A stretch of DNA of 64,000 nucleotides, taken from NCBI GenBank assembly GCA_028867595.1, contig JAGWGB010000001.1, positions 137,630 through 201,629 of the forward strand, in the 5' to 3' direction. The stretch's first letter is position 1. Each line of letters opens with the position of its first letter. Shown piece by piece: positions 45,364-53,375 of the stretch. The DNA comes from Nitrososphaerota archaeon. GTDB taxonomy: Archaea; Thermoproteota; Nitrososphaeria; Nitrososphaerales; Nitrosopumilaceae. The translations under genes were made by a program, and so were the position numbers. Under the pieces are notes generated by a model. That model did not search any database, was not told the origin of the DNA, and saw only the letters and a program-made list of their open reading frames with translations.

Positions 45364-45480
45364 TCATGACTCTGGCCAGTCAGCTCCACATTTATGGCAT
45401 GAACCGCGAAATCCCTTGTATTTATCGTTATAATGTATCGCTGCCTCGGTAGAGCCGCAACACATGCATTCTATTTCCAT
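45364..45480 (-). CDS. zinc-knuckle mini-protein, 38 aa
   Basis: A 38-residue reading frame with two CxxC pairs (CMCCGS at the start, CHKCG near the end), enough for one zinc ribbon. It starts MEIECMCCGSTEA and ends ADWPES. It lies in a gap of about 200 nt between larger genes with no overlapping alternative on the other strand. Small single-ribbon proteins of this kind are frequent in this window. Confidence 0.6.
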   Translation of the reverse strand: MEIECMCCGSTEAAIHYNDKYKGFRGSCHKCGADWPES

Positions 45481-45587
45481 AGCATATAGGTAGCGTTCCT
45501 GACATATGATACGTTTTCAACATGGTAGCTTACAAATAAGAAACCTAGCTGAATACAACCTATCTAGTTTTTTCCATATTATAATAC

Positions 45588-45737
45588 ATGCAAAATAAAC
45601 TTGAATCAAAAAAGCCCAGCGTATGGAAGATGCAAGTCCACGCTTCATTTAAGAAAGTGATCGCCTTTGACCTTTTGTTTCTCGGTCTTGGAGCACTGAT
45701 TGGAGCAGGCATCTTAGCGGCAATCCTACATTTGTAG
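45588..45737 (+). CDS. small membrane protein, 49 aa
   Basis: A 49-residue protein. A basic N-terminal half (MQNKLESKKPSVWKMQVHAS) precedes one C-terminal transmembrane helix (LLFLGLGALIGAGILAAIL). The stop codon lies inside a perfect hairpin (45721-45742). I prefer it to a longer minus-strand frame over the same bases, which lacks any recognisable pattern. Function unknown. Confidence 0.6.
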   Translation: MQNKLESKKPSVWKMQVHASFKKVIAFDLLFLGLGALIGAGILAAILHL

Positions 45738-45742
45738 GATTG
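45721..45742 (+). terminator. hairpin covering the stop codon, followed by a T-rich stretch
   Basis: CAATCCTACA pairs perfectly with TGTAGGATTG across a 2-nt loop (10 bp), then tccaaatttattttt. The TAG stop of the 49-residue gene (45735-45737) is inside the right arm. It may end transcription or block ribosomes. Confidence 0.5.
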
Positions 45743-45825
45743 TCCAAATTTATTTTTGAAAAAATTGTAACCGGTGTAAATTATCTCGTATCTTAATATA
45801 ATGTTCGTCAAAATCAAAAGACCGG

Positions 45826-46104
45826 TTGGATACTAGACAGAAAAAAAGAATAAACATGTTTGCCATATTGGTTGTTCTGATGATAGCGGTACCAGAACTT
45901 GTAGCGCATTTCTATTTTGACACGCAGAAACACCCAGTGACTTCCTCTGTAGATACCGCCCTTTCGCTAACCAACAAGCAACACGGCATGTATGTAAACG
46001 ACAGTACAAAGTGTCACCTGGTTCTCAAAAATGATACATCTGCCACAAATGTCAGCAGAGCGGCAGGGATACAGGGGCAGTATGCAGTGTATTCGTGTAC
46101 CTAG
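45826..46104 (+). CDS. small exported protein, three-copy family member 1
   Basis: A 92-residue protein. A basic start (MDTRQKKRIN) precedes one hydrophobic helix (about 12-28, FAILVVLMIAVPELVAH). A short external domain follows, with SSVDTALSLTNK, a Cys (CHLVLKNDTSATN) and a final Cys (YSC). It matches the proteins at 49358 and 59433 over its whole length, including the two Cys, which may form a disulfide. TTG start at 45826, 28 nt after ttaatata (45793-45800). Function unknown. Confidence 0.75.
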   Translation: MDTRQKKRINMFAILVVLMIAVPELVAHFYFDTQKHPVTSSVDTALSLTNKQHGMYVNDSTKCHLVLKNDTSATNVSRAAGIQGQYAVYSCT

Positions 46105-46140
46105 AACAGTGCGGCTTTGACGTCATCATTGAAAATGATA

Positions 46141-46272
46141 TCATGGTAACTCTGTAGAGTCTGGGGCGCAGTGTTTGTGTACCCATTTTCCCGAGGAAGT
46201 TTTTACGATTTCTGCCCCTACACTGATTTCTGCTCTACATTCAGAGCATGTTGTCTTGAACTTTGCTTTCAT
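46141..46272 (-). CDS. zinc-finger mini-protein, 43 aa
   Basis: A 43-residue frame: MKAKFKTTCSECRAEISVG, then a Lys/Ser/Gly linker and WVHKHCAPD. The CSEC...HKHC ligands would hold one zinc, as in small treble-clef or PARP-like fingers. A plus-strand frame over the same bases has no such pattern and I regard it as antisense. Function unknown. Confidence 0.65.
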   Translation of the reverse strand: MKAKFKTTCSECRAEISVGAEIVKTSSGKWVHKHCAPDSTELP

Positions 46273-46389
46273 AATATTCTAAAGTTACCATGGGTAGATA
46301 AGCATACAAAGAATACATGGAACGTGTTTCTTTGTTCAGGATACCGCCAATAGAAATTTTGAATATATGGCACAATTCATATCAAAAGA

Positions 46390-47313
46390 GTGAAAGTATC
46401 CGAGTTTGCAAGATGTTGCTCTTTGATCCTTTTTTCATCAGTCTTATTCATGTCGGCCCATGCAACTCAAAACAACATCATAGATCCTAACATACAGTTA
46501 AACCTAAACTATCCTGACATAGTGGTGCAAGGCAAGCAGTTTGTCTTGTCTTCGGTTGTCAAGGCCACTGCTGACCAAGTATCAAATATTACAGTTACAA
46601 TAACATGTCCTGAGCTTGACATACAGCAAAACAGCTTTCATCTTGACAAGCTTGCAAAAGACTCTACCTTGGGAAATGATTTCAATACTACAGTGAAAAG
46701 TAGCGTGCCAGATGGAAACTTTGTTGCCAATGTAGAGATTGATTATTTTATCAAGGGCTTTTTTGATGCACAGCCAGTAAAGCACACCATAACGCAAACA
46801 ACCCAGTTTCTTGCAGCGTCAGAGCCTTCCTTATCACTCAACCTTCAAACTCCAAGCGATGTATTTGCAGGCGAGCCGTTTTCCATAAAAGGCACCATAG
46901 TAAACCAAGGCTCCGATGCACATGATGTAGAGCTCTCAGCATACTCGTCAGAACTTCAGATTTCTGGAAAAAAATCTCTTGCAGTGACTGACTTGAACGC
47001 TGGCAGATCTGCTGATTTTGAATTTGTAGTGCAATCTCAAAAAAATCTAGACCCCACCCATGCCACAATTCATGTGAACGGGACTTATTTGGATGATGAC
47101 GGCAAGATTCATTCCATAGATAATTCATTTAGTGTTTTTGCAAGGCAGAGGGGATTGCTCGAGATAGGGGATGCAAATGGGATATGGGTTGGACAGTTTT
47201 TCATTGCTCCAGTTGTTGGGATTGGAACCATTGTATCAAGTGTCATAGGCTTTATGATATTTTTATGGCATTACAGAAACAAGAAAAAGAAACGTAGAGC
47301 AAAGAAATCATGA
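46390..47313 (+). CDS. exported membrane-anchored protein with COG1361-like beta domains
   Basis: A 307-residue protein. A signal segment (about 7-24, CCSLILFSSVLFMSAHA) precedes two beta-rich modules: PDIVVQGKQFVLSSVVKATADQVS... and PSDVFAGEPFSIKGTIVNQGSDAH, the latter typical of CARDB/COG1361-type adhesion domains. A C-terminal helix (IGTIVSSVIGFMIFLW) and basic tail anchor it. GTG start at 46390, about 28 nt after tttgaatata (46356-46365). Probably a surface protein; partner unknown. Confidence 0.75.
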   Translation: MKVSEFARCCSLILFSSVLFMSAHATQNNIIDPNIQLNLNYPDIVVQGKQFVLSSVVKATADQVSNITVTITCPELDIQQNSFHLDKLAKDSTLGNDFNTTVKSSVPDGNFVANVEIDYFIKGFFDAQPVKHTITQTTQFLAASEPSLSLNLQTPSDVFAGEPFSIKGTIVNQGSDAHDVELSAYSSELQISGKKSLAVTDLNAGRSADFEFVVQSQKNLDPTHATIHVNGTYLDDDGKIHSIDNSFSVFARQRGLLEIGDANGIWVGQFFIAPVVGIGTIVSSVIGFMIFLWHYRNKKKKRRAKKS

Positions 47314-47384
47314 CCTTGTCAGAAATCATTCATCCGTAGATTATCATATGATACTTTTTATTTTGGCTGTTTAAACGATAAAAA

Positions 47385-47480
47385 ATGAAAAAATGTTCAA
47401 AATGCAATGGTCCTTTTTTTGACATTGGAAAGAAATTTGTATGTACTAGATGCGGGCATGAGAAGCTGACTAGGAAATAG
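47385..47480 (+). CDS. zinc-ribbon mini-protein, 31 aa
   Basis: A 31-residue frame beginning MKKCSKCNGPFFDIG and ending CTRCGHEKLTRK, a complete zinc ribbon with two CxxC knuckles and almost nothing else. A TATA-like ctttttatttt lies about 28 nt before the ATG and a T-tract terminator follows within 20 nt, so it has its own transcription unit. Confidence 0.65.
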   Translation: MKKCSKCNGPFFDIGKKFVCTRCGHEKLTRK

Positions 47481-47483
47481 TCA

Positions 47484-47498
47484 GTTTTTCTATTTTTT
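47484..47498 (+). terminator. T-tract terminator of the 31-aa zinc-ribbon gene
   Basis: tttttctatttttt immediately after the stop at 47480, consistent with archaeal intrinsic termination at T-runs. Confidence 0.4.
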
Positions 47499-47530
47499 GA
47501 ATAACGTAGTGTGCTTAATGGGGTATACTA

Positions 47531-48091
47531 TCAGAGACCTTCAGGAAATTGGTAGAATGAAGGTATGTTTGGAGGTGTTTGCCCGTACACAATTGTGACT
47601 TCATCATGTGGACCAAGATCAGTGTCAGACAGTTTTGTAGATACCTCTTGTCCGTTGATGAATATTATTGGCTCACCGCTTGGTGGTGCACCGGTACTAG
47701 TTGTTCTCCACACATCAATGAATTGATTCAGAGTAAAGTTTTGTTGCAGTGGAGATTCGATGTGCATTATTCCTGTAGTGTCATGAGTATGAAGCCAGTA
47801 GAGACATTTGCTGTCCATAATTCCAACGTATTGTGGTACAGTGACATGTTGACCGTCGACAAAGACATCAAGGTGTGCATGTATGTGATAGGTAGAGTAT
47901 TCTTGGGTCTCACAGGGAATTCCATCTATTGCAGCATATGCAGAGTCTACAGTATTATCAGATTTGTGGAGAAAGTACACACCTCCAGCAATTATTGCCG
48001 CAATTATTCCAATTACAATCAGTTTATTTTTACTCTTTGATGGCGACTTGGTAGGTATCTTTTTGTCTGTGTTTTTTGGTTTTTTATCCAT
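47531..48091 (-). CDS. membrane-anchored His-rich extracytoplasmic protein
   Basis: A 186-residue protein. A Lys-rich cytoplasmic start (1-22) and one helix (about 24-41, LIVIGIIAAIIAGGVYFL) are followed by an external domain with a striking His pattern: YHIHAHLDVFVDG, LYWLHTHDTTGIMHIESP, plus two Cys (IPCETQ, SKCLYW). The His cluster suggests copper or iron binding on the cell surface; that is inference. FTLNQFIDVWRTTSTGAPP and the final IVYGQ are other likely conserved parts. Divergent from 48178. Confidence 0.75.
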   Translation of the reverse strand: MDKKPKNTDKKIPTKSPSKSKNKLIVIGIIAAIIAGGVYFLHKSDNTVDSAYAAIDGIPCETQEYSTYHIHAHLDVFVDGQHVTVPQYVGIMDSKCLYWLHTHDTTGIMHIESPLQQNFTLNQFIDVWRTTSTGAPPSGEPIIFINGQEVSTKLSDTDLGPHDEVTIVYGQTPPNIPSFYQFPEGL

Positions 48092-48177
48092 CTTTCAAGT
48101 CTCTAGTCGCTATGCTTTCGGTCCATATTTTAACCCACGTGTAAGAATATACAACAAGAAGACGCATCACATGATAG

Positions 48178-48696
48178 TTGAAATTAAATAATTGTGTGAA
48201 GGATCTTAATCCAATGCAAAAACAAGCATTAAAGGTGGTTTTTTCAAATGGTAGCTATACAGCATTAGCAGTTGGCGTATTTTGTGGGCTCTTTGTTTTA
48301 CTGTCCTACATGTCACAGTTCATCTTCTTTGCGCCTCTATTTTCTTTTTACATACCACAGAGCGAGGTTCTGAATTTTTCCTTGATAGTCATAGTTGCGT
48401 CACTTTCAGGCGTTGTCGCAAGCCTCAGCATATACAGAATTCGCCTTCTTGGAGAAAGCGTTAAAAAAACAGGAGGAGGATTTTTGGGAACTTTGATTGG
48501 AGCTGGTGCAGGGGCATGCAGTTGCAGCTCGTTAGGATTTGCCACAGCCTCTGCATTAGGATCAGTTGGAGGTACGGCTACTGCATTTCTTACGCAGTAC
48601 GACATACCGCTAAGACTAGTCTCGATTGCAATTCTTGGCTATACGTATTATCTTGCAGTAAGAGGAATCTCCGGCAAGTGCAATATAACAAAATAG
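48178..48696 (+). CDS. membrane protein with GAGACSCSSLG motif
   Basis: A 172-residue protein with four hydrophobic segments: about 28-50, 62-85, 100-125 and 145-160. The third begins GTLIGAGAGACSCSS, with Cys-Ser-Cys in a glycine-rich helix, a possible metal or thiol site in the membrane. TTG start at 48178, about 28 nt after agaatatac, in the 86-nt gap shared with the His-rich gene, whose function may be related. Family not recognised. Confidence 0.7.
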   Translation: MKLNNCVKDLNPMQKQALKVVFSNGSYTALAVGVFCGLFVLLSYMSQFIFFAPLFSFYIPQSEVLNFSLIVIVASLSGVVASLSIYRIRLLGESVKKTGGGFLGTLIGAGAGACSCSSLGFATASALGSVGGTATAFLTQYDIPLRLVSIAILGYTYYLAVRGISGKCNITK

Positions 48697-48735
48697 GAAA
48701 GAATCGTATTTTTAGGAATTCTCTATATACGCTTC

Positions 48736-48822
48736 CTATTGACTTTGTATGTTTGTGTATTCCTCAGGGTCTTCTTCCTTTAGCCTTTGGTAGTAGATTT
48801 CGTCGTATGGCATTTCAAACAT
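48736..48822 (-). CDS. possible mini-protein, 28 aa
   Basis: A 28-residue acidic, Tyr-rich frame (MFEMPYDEIYYQRLKEEDPE...). It is the only patterned frame in the 257-nt gap between 48696 and 48954. Composition looks protein-like, but the size makes this tentative. Confidence 0.35.
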   Translation of the reverse strand: MFEMPYDEIYYQRLKEEDPEEYTNIQSQ

Positions 48823-48953
48823 TGCTCTAAGATTTACTATTTAAGCGGCAAATTGTATAATAGTATTCTTCAGGTCAAAAAAAGCAAATTTGTAGTTCTT
48901 TTTCTGCATCCCAGAATCAAAAGATAAGAACCTGTCAATAGGTTTGATTCAGC

Positions 48954-49292
48954 ATGGACTGCGAAGACGAATACAATACTCTTACCAAGTCAACAGAGAA
49001 GCTTCATGAGTTGTACTATCAGCAAGAAAATGCCAATTTTGCATTCTCCAATGCTCTTTCAAGTGCGCAGAACTACCTCATCACTACTGGTCTTGTCAGG
49101 CTTGTTACTGCCAGTCCAGCAGAAATAGTAAATACGCTAGAAGACAGAAACCAAGAAGGGTTCACCGAGTTGCATGATGCAGCAACAAGCAAAGTTCAGG
49201 TAGACTCTGCAGTAGCCGCAGCAGAAGAATCATACCGTGATGCCACCAAAAGATACGAGGAATGCATCAAGAAACATTCAGGTAACAAGTAG
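48954..49292 (+). CDS. helical hypothetical protein, 112 aa
   Basis: A 112-residue soluble protein predicted as two long helices (TEKLHELYYQQENANFAFSN and VDSAVAAAEESYRDATKRYE) around a short middle section. It has Cys3 near the N-terminus and Cys104 near the C-terminus. No family recognised. It has no signal peptide. Confidence 0.6.
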   Translation: MDCEDEYNTLTKSTEKLHELYYQQENANFAFSNALSSAQNYLITTGLVRLVTASPAEIVNTLEDRNQEGFTELHDAATSKVQVDSAVAAAEESYRDATKRYEECIKKHSGNK

Positions 49293-49331
49293 ACACATTG
49301 TCAGAAATTGAGAATCATAATTTGTTTAATA

Positions 49332-49347
49332 TACGATAGACATCGTA
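49332..49347. promoter_or_regulatory. inverted repeat between TATA box and start of family member 2
   Basis: TACGAT and ATCGTA, 4 nt apart, form a perfect 6-bp inverted repeat directly after the TATA box tttaatata (49325-49333) and before the TTG at 49358. The position suits a repressor site. Confidence 0.45.
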
Positions 49348-49357
49348 CGTACTTGGT

Positions 49358-49639
49358 TTGAATCAAAATCGAAAAAAAACCATCAATAAATTTGCCATCT
49401 TGATTGTGCTTTTGATATTGATACCCGAACTTGTCGGGCATGCTTTTTTTGACAAGCCTCACTCTGCAAACTCGTCTGTTAATGTTGCAGTTTCTTTAAC
49501 CAACAAGATGAACAAGGGATACCCTATTGCAAACTTTGGTTGCCACTTGGCAATTCAAGATGATCCCTCGTCTGCAAATATTACAAGAGCTGCAGGACTG
49601 GAGGGAAAATATGGAAAATACGATTGCAGTACGGGTTAA
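49358..49639 (+). CDS. small exported protein, three-copy family member 2
   Basis: A 93-residue protein with the same plan as 45826-46104: a basic start (NQNRKKTINK), one helix ending PELVGHAFFDK, then SSVNVAVSLTNK, CHLAIQDDPSSANITRAAG and a final Cys (YDC). Of the three copies, it is closest to 59433-59696 in the C-terminal half (AAGLEGKYG shared exactly). TTG start with TATA box about 28 nt upstream. Its stop is 2 nt from the convergent gene. Confidence 0.78.
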   Translation: MNQNRKKTINKFAILIVLLILIPELVGHAFFDKPHSANSSVNVAVSLTNKMNKGYPIANFGCHLAIQDDPSSANITRAAGLEGKYGKYDCSTG

Positions 49640-49641
49640 AG

Positions 49642-50202
49642 TTACCCATATGGTGTTCGGTAACTTGATGTTGACGAATGTGGTGTTGACGAATGCGTAG
49701 AATCAACCGAGAACTTGTGACCTATAGACCACAACAAAAAGAGCGATGCAAACTTTACTCTCTTTAGATGTTCCATGAATTCTCCTCTTTTGATTCCTTC
49801 TTCATAAACGGTATCTCTTATTATCATGCGTTCAGGCAAAAGTTTGTTTGGGTGAAATTCGTGATCAACCCTGAATTTTAGCAATTCCCTTTGCAGATCA
49901 TTGAAAAAATCTAGCCTTTCCTTTTCTGCAATTGTTGAAAGCATCTGCATAAACTCAGGTGGGTTTTGTAGTGCACTGCCAAGTATGATAAAGTCTTTGT
50001 TTTTTAGTTTGACAATATCTGCAAATGTTCCCTTGCCATGAAGATTGGATATTACTAGGTGAAAGTCTGATACGGACTCATCTCTTTCAGAGACGGCATA
50101 GTCTTCATTTTCAAGCCATTTCTTTATTGTGTCCTTTAGTGTACTTGAGCTCAATGTTGGATGTGGGCATATCCTGCCATTTAACGGATTCCCTGCAGGC
50201 AT
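49642..50202 (-). CDS. hypothetical protein with Ser/Thr/His-rich tail, possibly DUF2299-like
   Basis: A 186-residue soluble protein. The central part (TLKDTIKKWLENEDYAVSERDE, VISNLHGKGTFADIVK) looks like the chaperone-like fold of DUF2299, but I am not certain. The C-terminus is low complexity (STHSSTPHSSTSS) and is encoded by a 15-bp near-perfect tandem repeat at about 49669-49698. A 45-residue membrane protein gene lies 9 nt upstream in the same direction. Confidence 0.6.
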   Translation of the reverse strand: MPAGNPLNGRICPHPTLSSSTLKDTIKKWLENEDYAVSERDESVSDFHLVISNLHGKGTFADIVKLKNKDFIILGSALQNPPEFMQMLSTIAEKERLDFFNDLQRELLKFRVDHEFHPNKLLPERMIIRDTVYEEGIKRGEFMEHLKRVKFASLFLLWSIGHKFSVDSTHSSTPHSSTSSYRTPYG

Positions 50203-50211
50203 CTGGTCTGT

Positions 50212-50349
50212 TTAGCTAGGAGGTATATTTCTTGCAAAGATGAGAATCATGCTCAGTCCCACAAATATCCCTGATGCGATTTCAAACCAATATGGGATCA
50301 GAACTTTCCTGGCAAAAGACTCGCCATAACGTGATCTTATGTTGGTCAT
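50212..50349 (-). CDS. small membrane protein, 45 aa
   Basis: A 45-residue frame, MTNIRSRYGESFARKVLIPY then WFEIASGIFVGLSMILIFAR, with one transmembrane helix. It ends 9 nt before the start of 49642-50202 and is probably cotranscribed. Function unknown. Confidence 0.55.
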   Translation of the reverse strand: MTNIRSRYGESFARKVLIPYWFEIASGIFVGLSMILIFARNIPPS

Positions 50350-50440
50350 GTCAAAGCGTTTTTTATTCCAAGTGATAGACATTCATCAGCTTTTGTTATT
50401 ACAATTCATCAAACCAGCTGATTTTGTAGATCAGGAAAAT

Positions 50441-51118
50441 CTAGTCTAGGTTTGCAGAAGTCTTTGTTACCCGCATTATTATTCCACTTACAGAAATGGA
50501 CGAAAGGAAATACCAGCCCCAGAAATACATGTCATTTTCGTGTGTGCAGTGGCTTTTTTGTGCATTTTTGACATCATCTGCAGAACATGTAAGGTGGAAA
50601 AAGTTTCCTGGAAACACATTGAGTGGAATTGGGGACTCGACAACAGTATACGCAAACATGTGTGGCAATACAAAATAGAAAATTAGCAAAAATGGTACAA
50701 ACGTCAGAGCCATTGGTCGCATATTCATCTGCATTATTTCCATGTTTAGCTTGTTCATGTATGCAGATTTTTTATTGATCTGATCAATCTTCTCTTGTTC
50801 CTTTGCTCTAAAGGCAGCCATCCTTTCTTTCTGCCACGCCCTTGTCTCTTTCATTAGTCTTCTCAGCTTATCTTGATCCACCATCTTTTTCCTAATTCCA
50901 GCATTGAGCAAGTTCAACATGATTGATATTCCAATGATTCCAAATGCAGAAGGAATCGGGCCCTTTATCCACGGATTGAGGCTGCCAAGTTGGCTTTGCC
51001 CCACGCCTGGGATCTGAAGATATATGGAATTTAGAAATCCAAGAATTATAGGCTCCATCTTTACTGTCTTTGTCTTGTATCGAGGTATTTTAAAAGTTGA
51101 TGCGTTGCCTTCAGCCAT
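50441..51118 (-). CDS. DUF106 / EMC3-TMCO1-like membrane insertase
   Basis: A 225-residue archaeal member of the Oxa1 superfamily (Ylp1-like). A first helix (about 52-70, IPSAFGIIGISIMLNLLN) is followed by a long charged coiled coil (RKKMVDQDKLRRLMKETRAW...), then two helices (MALTFVPFLLIFYFVLPHMFAY and MYFWGWYFLSSISVSGIIMR). The arrangement is that of YidC-type insertases that help small membrane proteins into the bilayer. A loop with two Cys (TCSADD, SHCTHE) precedes the last helix. Many tiny membrane proteins nearby may be its clients (inference). Confidence 0.85.
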   Translation of the reverse strand: MAEGNASTFKIPRYKTKTVKMEPIILGFLNSIYLQIPGVGQSQLGSLNPWIKGPIPSAFGIIGISIMLNLLNAGIRKKMVDQDKLRRLMKETRAWQKERMAAFRAKEQEKIDQINKKSAYMNKLNMEIMQMNMRPMALTFVPFLLIFYFVLPHMFAYTVVESPIPLNVFPGNFFHLTCSADDVKNAQKSHCTHENDMYFWGWYFLSSISVSGIIMRVTKTSANLD

Positions 51119-51167
51119 GGCATTAAGATATCATTGCTTTTATGGAACTGGTAATGATTGACAAGGC

Positions 51168-51473
51168 ATGGCGCTCAAAGACAAAGACAAAACAGTACTC
51201 AAGACCATGATAGATGACGAGATCTCAAAAATCCCAGGACTTGTCAGAAATCTTCGCCTGCCAGAATTTAGCAGTGTCTTTCAGATAAAAGACGAGTCAG
51301 AATATGTTTATGGGTACACACATGGCTCCATAATTGGCAAATTTGAAACGTATTATTTTGTTGCACATGGAGGCAAAAAGCCGAGCGGTGCAGAGATAGA
51401 TGACATTGCCAAGACAATCTTTAAGCGAACTTCAGAGATAAGAGACGCCATCATAAAATCAGTAGGACAGTAA
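51168..51473 (+). CDS. hypothetical protein, 101 aa
   Basis: A 101-residue soluble protein, helical at both ends with a beta hairpin in the middle (EYVYGYTHGSIIGKFETYYFV). No family recognised. Divergent from the EMC3-like gene and 2 nt from the convergent TPR gene. Confidence 0.65.
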   Translation: MALKDKDKTVLKTMIDDEISKIPGLVRNLRLPEFSSVFQIKDESEYVYGYTHGSIIGKFETYYFVAHGGKKPSGAEIDDIAKTIFKRTSEIRDAIIKSVGQ

Positions 51474-51475
51474 AA

Positions 51476-51865
51476 CTAGGGTTTTTGCCTGGAAAGAATC
51501 TCGCCCTTGTTGTAGCATTCATTTGCGGAATCAAAGATTGAAAGAGATTGGTTGATCAACTTTGCTGCTGCTACTCTATCTTCATTTGCCTTGTCAAGAA
51601 ATGTCTGCCCAAGCCCCCTTAGCGCCTTTGCCTTGTTGTACCATGCATTTGCATGATTTGGGTTTAGCTCAAGAGCCTTGTCATAACAATCTATAGCATC
51701 CTGATATCGCTTGAGTCTGAACAATGCTATTCCTTTGTTGTTCCAGGCACTCACAAGAGTGGGATCAAGTTCTGTGGCCTTGTCATATGCAGTTACTGCA
51801 TCTTCAGTTTTTTCCTGCATCATCATATCATTACCTTGCTTGTACCACGAGTCGGCATCATTCAT
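51476..51865 (-). CDS. TPR repeat protein
   Basis: A 129-residue protein made of about three tetratricopeptide repeats: AVTAYDKATELDPTLVSAWNNKG, DAIDCYDKALELNPNHANAWYNKAK and a degenerate third. TPRs mediate protein-protein contacts; no partner can be named. Confidence 0.88.
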   Translation of the reverse strand: MNDADSWYKQGNDMMMQEKTEDAVTAYDKATELDPTLVSAWNNKGIALFRLKRYQDAIDCYDKALELNPNHANAWYNKAKALRGLGQTFLDKANEDRVAAAKLINQSLSIFDSANECYNKGEILSRQKP

Positions 51866-51929
51866 GGTGTGATAAATATGGTGGTACTATTTTAATGCCA
51901 AGAAAATCCATGTTTAGCTGAGCGTAAAG

Positions 51930-53171
51930 TTAGCTTTTAGGCTCTATTCTATCAGTTGGTTGATGCTCACTGTTTCTGTTTTTTCTTGTAATTATGATAG
52001 TCCCTACAGTTGTGACAATGTTTGTAAGTATGATAACATAGACTGCAAGACTTACAAATGTATTTGCAAGCGGTATGCCCTCACCCAATGCTGCAACGGA
52101 AAGGGTAGCAGGAACCACGCCCTGTGCACAGATGAGAAATATTATATGCCTGTCATTATACAGCGCAGAATTTTTTGTAGATATTTTTGTAGCTATAAAC
52201 CTGAATGCCAGAAGAATTCCCAAAATTAATACGCCCAGCATCAAGTTTGAAAGAATTTCAGAGGGCTTTATTACAAAGACTAGGCCCAAAAATACAAAGA
52301 AGAAGGTCTCCATGAGAAAAGATATCTCGCCTTGGAATTTGTGGAATTGATCCTTTAGATCTGAGATATCAAATCTCTGCCTTAGGCGAGACAGTACAGA
52401 TTTTGAGCTTCCTAGAAACAATCCAAATATGAGCACGGCCACAAGTCCACTTCCGTGCAAGACCTCGGTTACTGCATATGTGGTAAGCAACAACCCAAGC
52501 GTAAGAACATACGTATACTTGAAATCATGAAAAACTTTTAGCAAGAACATCCATGCGATAGAAAGTATAACTCCAAGTGTTATTCCAATTGCAAAATTCA
52601 TTCCAATTGTTGTGAGCGGTGTAATCCAGCTTGAAGTTCCTGTTTTGTAAAGCCCTACAAAAGCAGTGTAGAATACAATAGAGTAGATTGAATTCAGTAT
52701 GGATTCCAGAGTTAGGAACGTTATGGTGTTTTGTCCAAGTTTCAATGATCTTGAAAGCGGTATCACTACAACAGATGCAGTCTCACCCCCTACCATCGAG
52801 CCAAATATCAGAGACTGGACTATATCCCACCCCAAAATGAAGTGCAGTGAGATGCCAATTATGAATATGCTTGATACAACATAGACGGTAACCTGAACTA
52901 TTGTTCTTGGACTTCCTTTGACAACTTCCCTTATTTTCATGTCCATGCCACTGTAAAACAAGATCATGATCAAGGTGAATGATGAAAATATTCCAAGTAC
53001 AGGTACAAGCGGCTGTCTTGGAAAAATAGCAAGAACTGGTCCCAATACAACGCCAATCAGAATAAGAAAGAGATAGTATGAGATTCCTGTCCTTTTGAAG
53101 AAAATCTCGCCTCCAAACCCAAAAAAGATTATTCCCGCGATCACTGAAAAAAGCAGTAATTCATTTACCAA
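51930..53171 (-). CDS. CPA-family Na+(K+)/H+ antiporter
   Basis: A 413-residue membrane antiporter with about 12 hydrophobic segments, of the Na+/H+ exchanger domain type. GSMVGGETASVVVIPLSRSL in the fifth helix region and LRQRFDISDLKDQFHKFQGEISFLMETFFFVFLGLVF are typical of this superfamily. It lacks a C-terminal TrkA/RCK domain. It regulates pH and monovalent cations. The 404-nt upstream gap holds the ncRNA candidate at 53431. Confidence 0.9.
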   Translation of the reverse strand: MVNELLLFSVIAGIIFFGFGGEIFFKRTGISYYLFLILIGVVLGPVLAIFPRQPLVPVLGIFSSFTLIMILFYSGMDMKIREVVKGSPRTIVQVTVYVVSSIFIIGISLHFILGWDIVQSLIFGSMVGGETASVVVIPLSRSLKLGQNTITFLTLESILNSIYSIVFYTAFVGLYKTGTSSWITPLTTIGMNFAIGITLGVILSIAWMFLLKVFHDFKYTYVLTLGLLLTTYAVTEVLHGSGLVAVLIFGLFLGSSKSVLSRLRQRFDISDLKDQFHKFQGEISFLMETFFFVFLGLVFVIKPSEILSNLMLGVLILGILLAFRFIATKISTKNSALYNDRHIIFLICAQGVVPATLSVAALGEGIPLANTFVSLAVYVIILTNIVTTVGTIIITRKNRNSEHQPTDRIEPKS

Positions 53172-53375
53172 GTTATTCCCTCACATAATTTTGCGGTTCT
53201 AATAATATCATCTTATCAGCTTATGACATTATAACTCAGCTAATATGTAGAATTAATGATCGTTTTCAAGCAATCAATTGCAATCAAACCATGGTAAAAT
53301 TTCAGATTCAAATCCATCTGGAAAGCAATTTAGACAAATTTTTGCGTGATTTTCTAAACTATACCAACCGAAAAC

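Noticed and set aside
45560-45817. 85-aa minus-strand frame
   Set aside because: Overlaps the 49-aa membrane protein gene and has no recognisable pattern.
46171-46353. 60-aa plus-strand frame
   Set aside because: Antisense to the 43-aa zinc-finger gene; no pattern and poor residue composition.
47579-48040. 153-aa plus-strand frame
   Set aside because: Shadow of the His-rich membrane protein on the minus strand; Cys/Tyr/Ser-rich noise composition.
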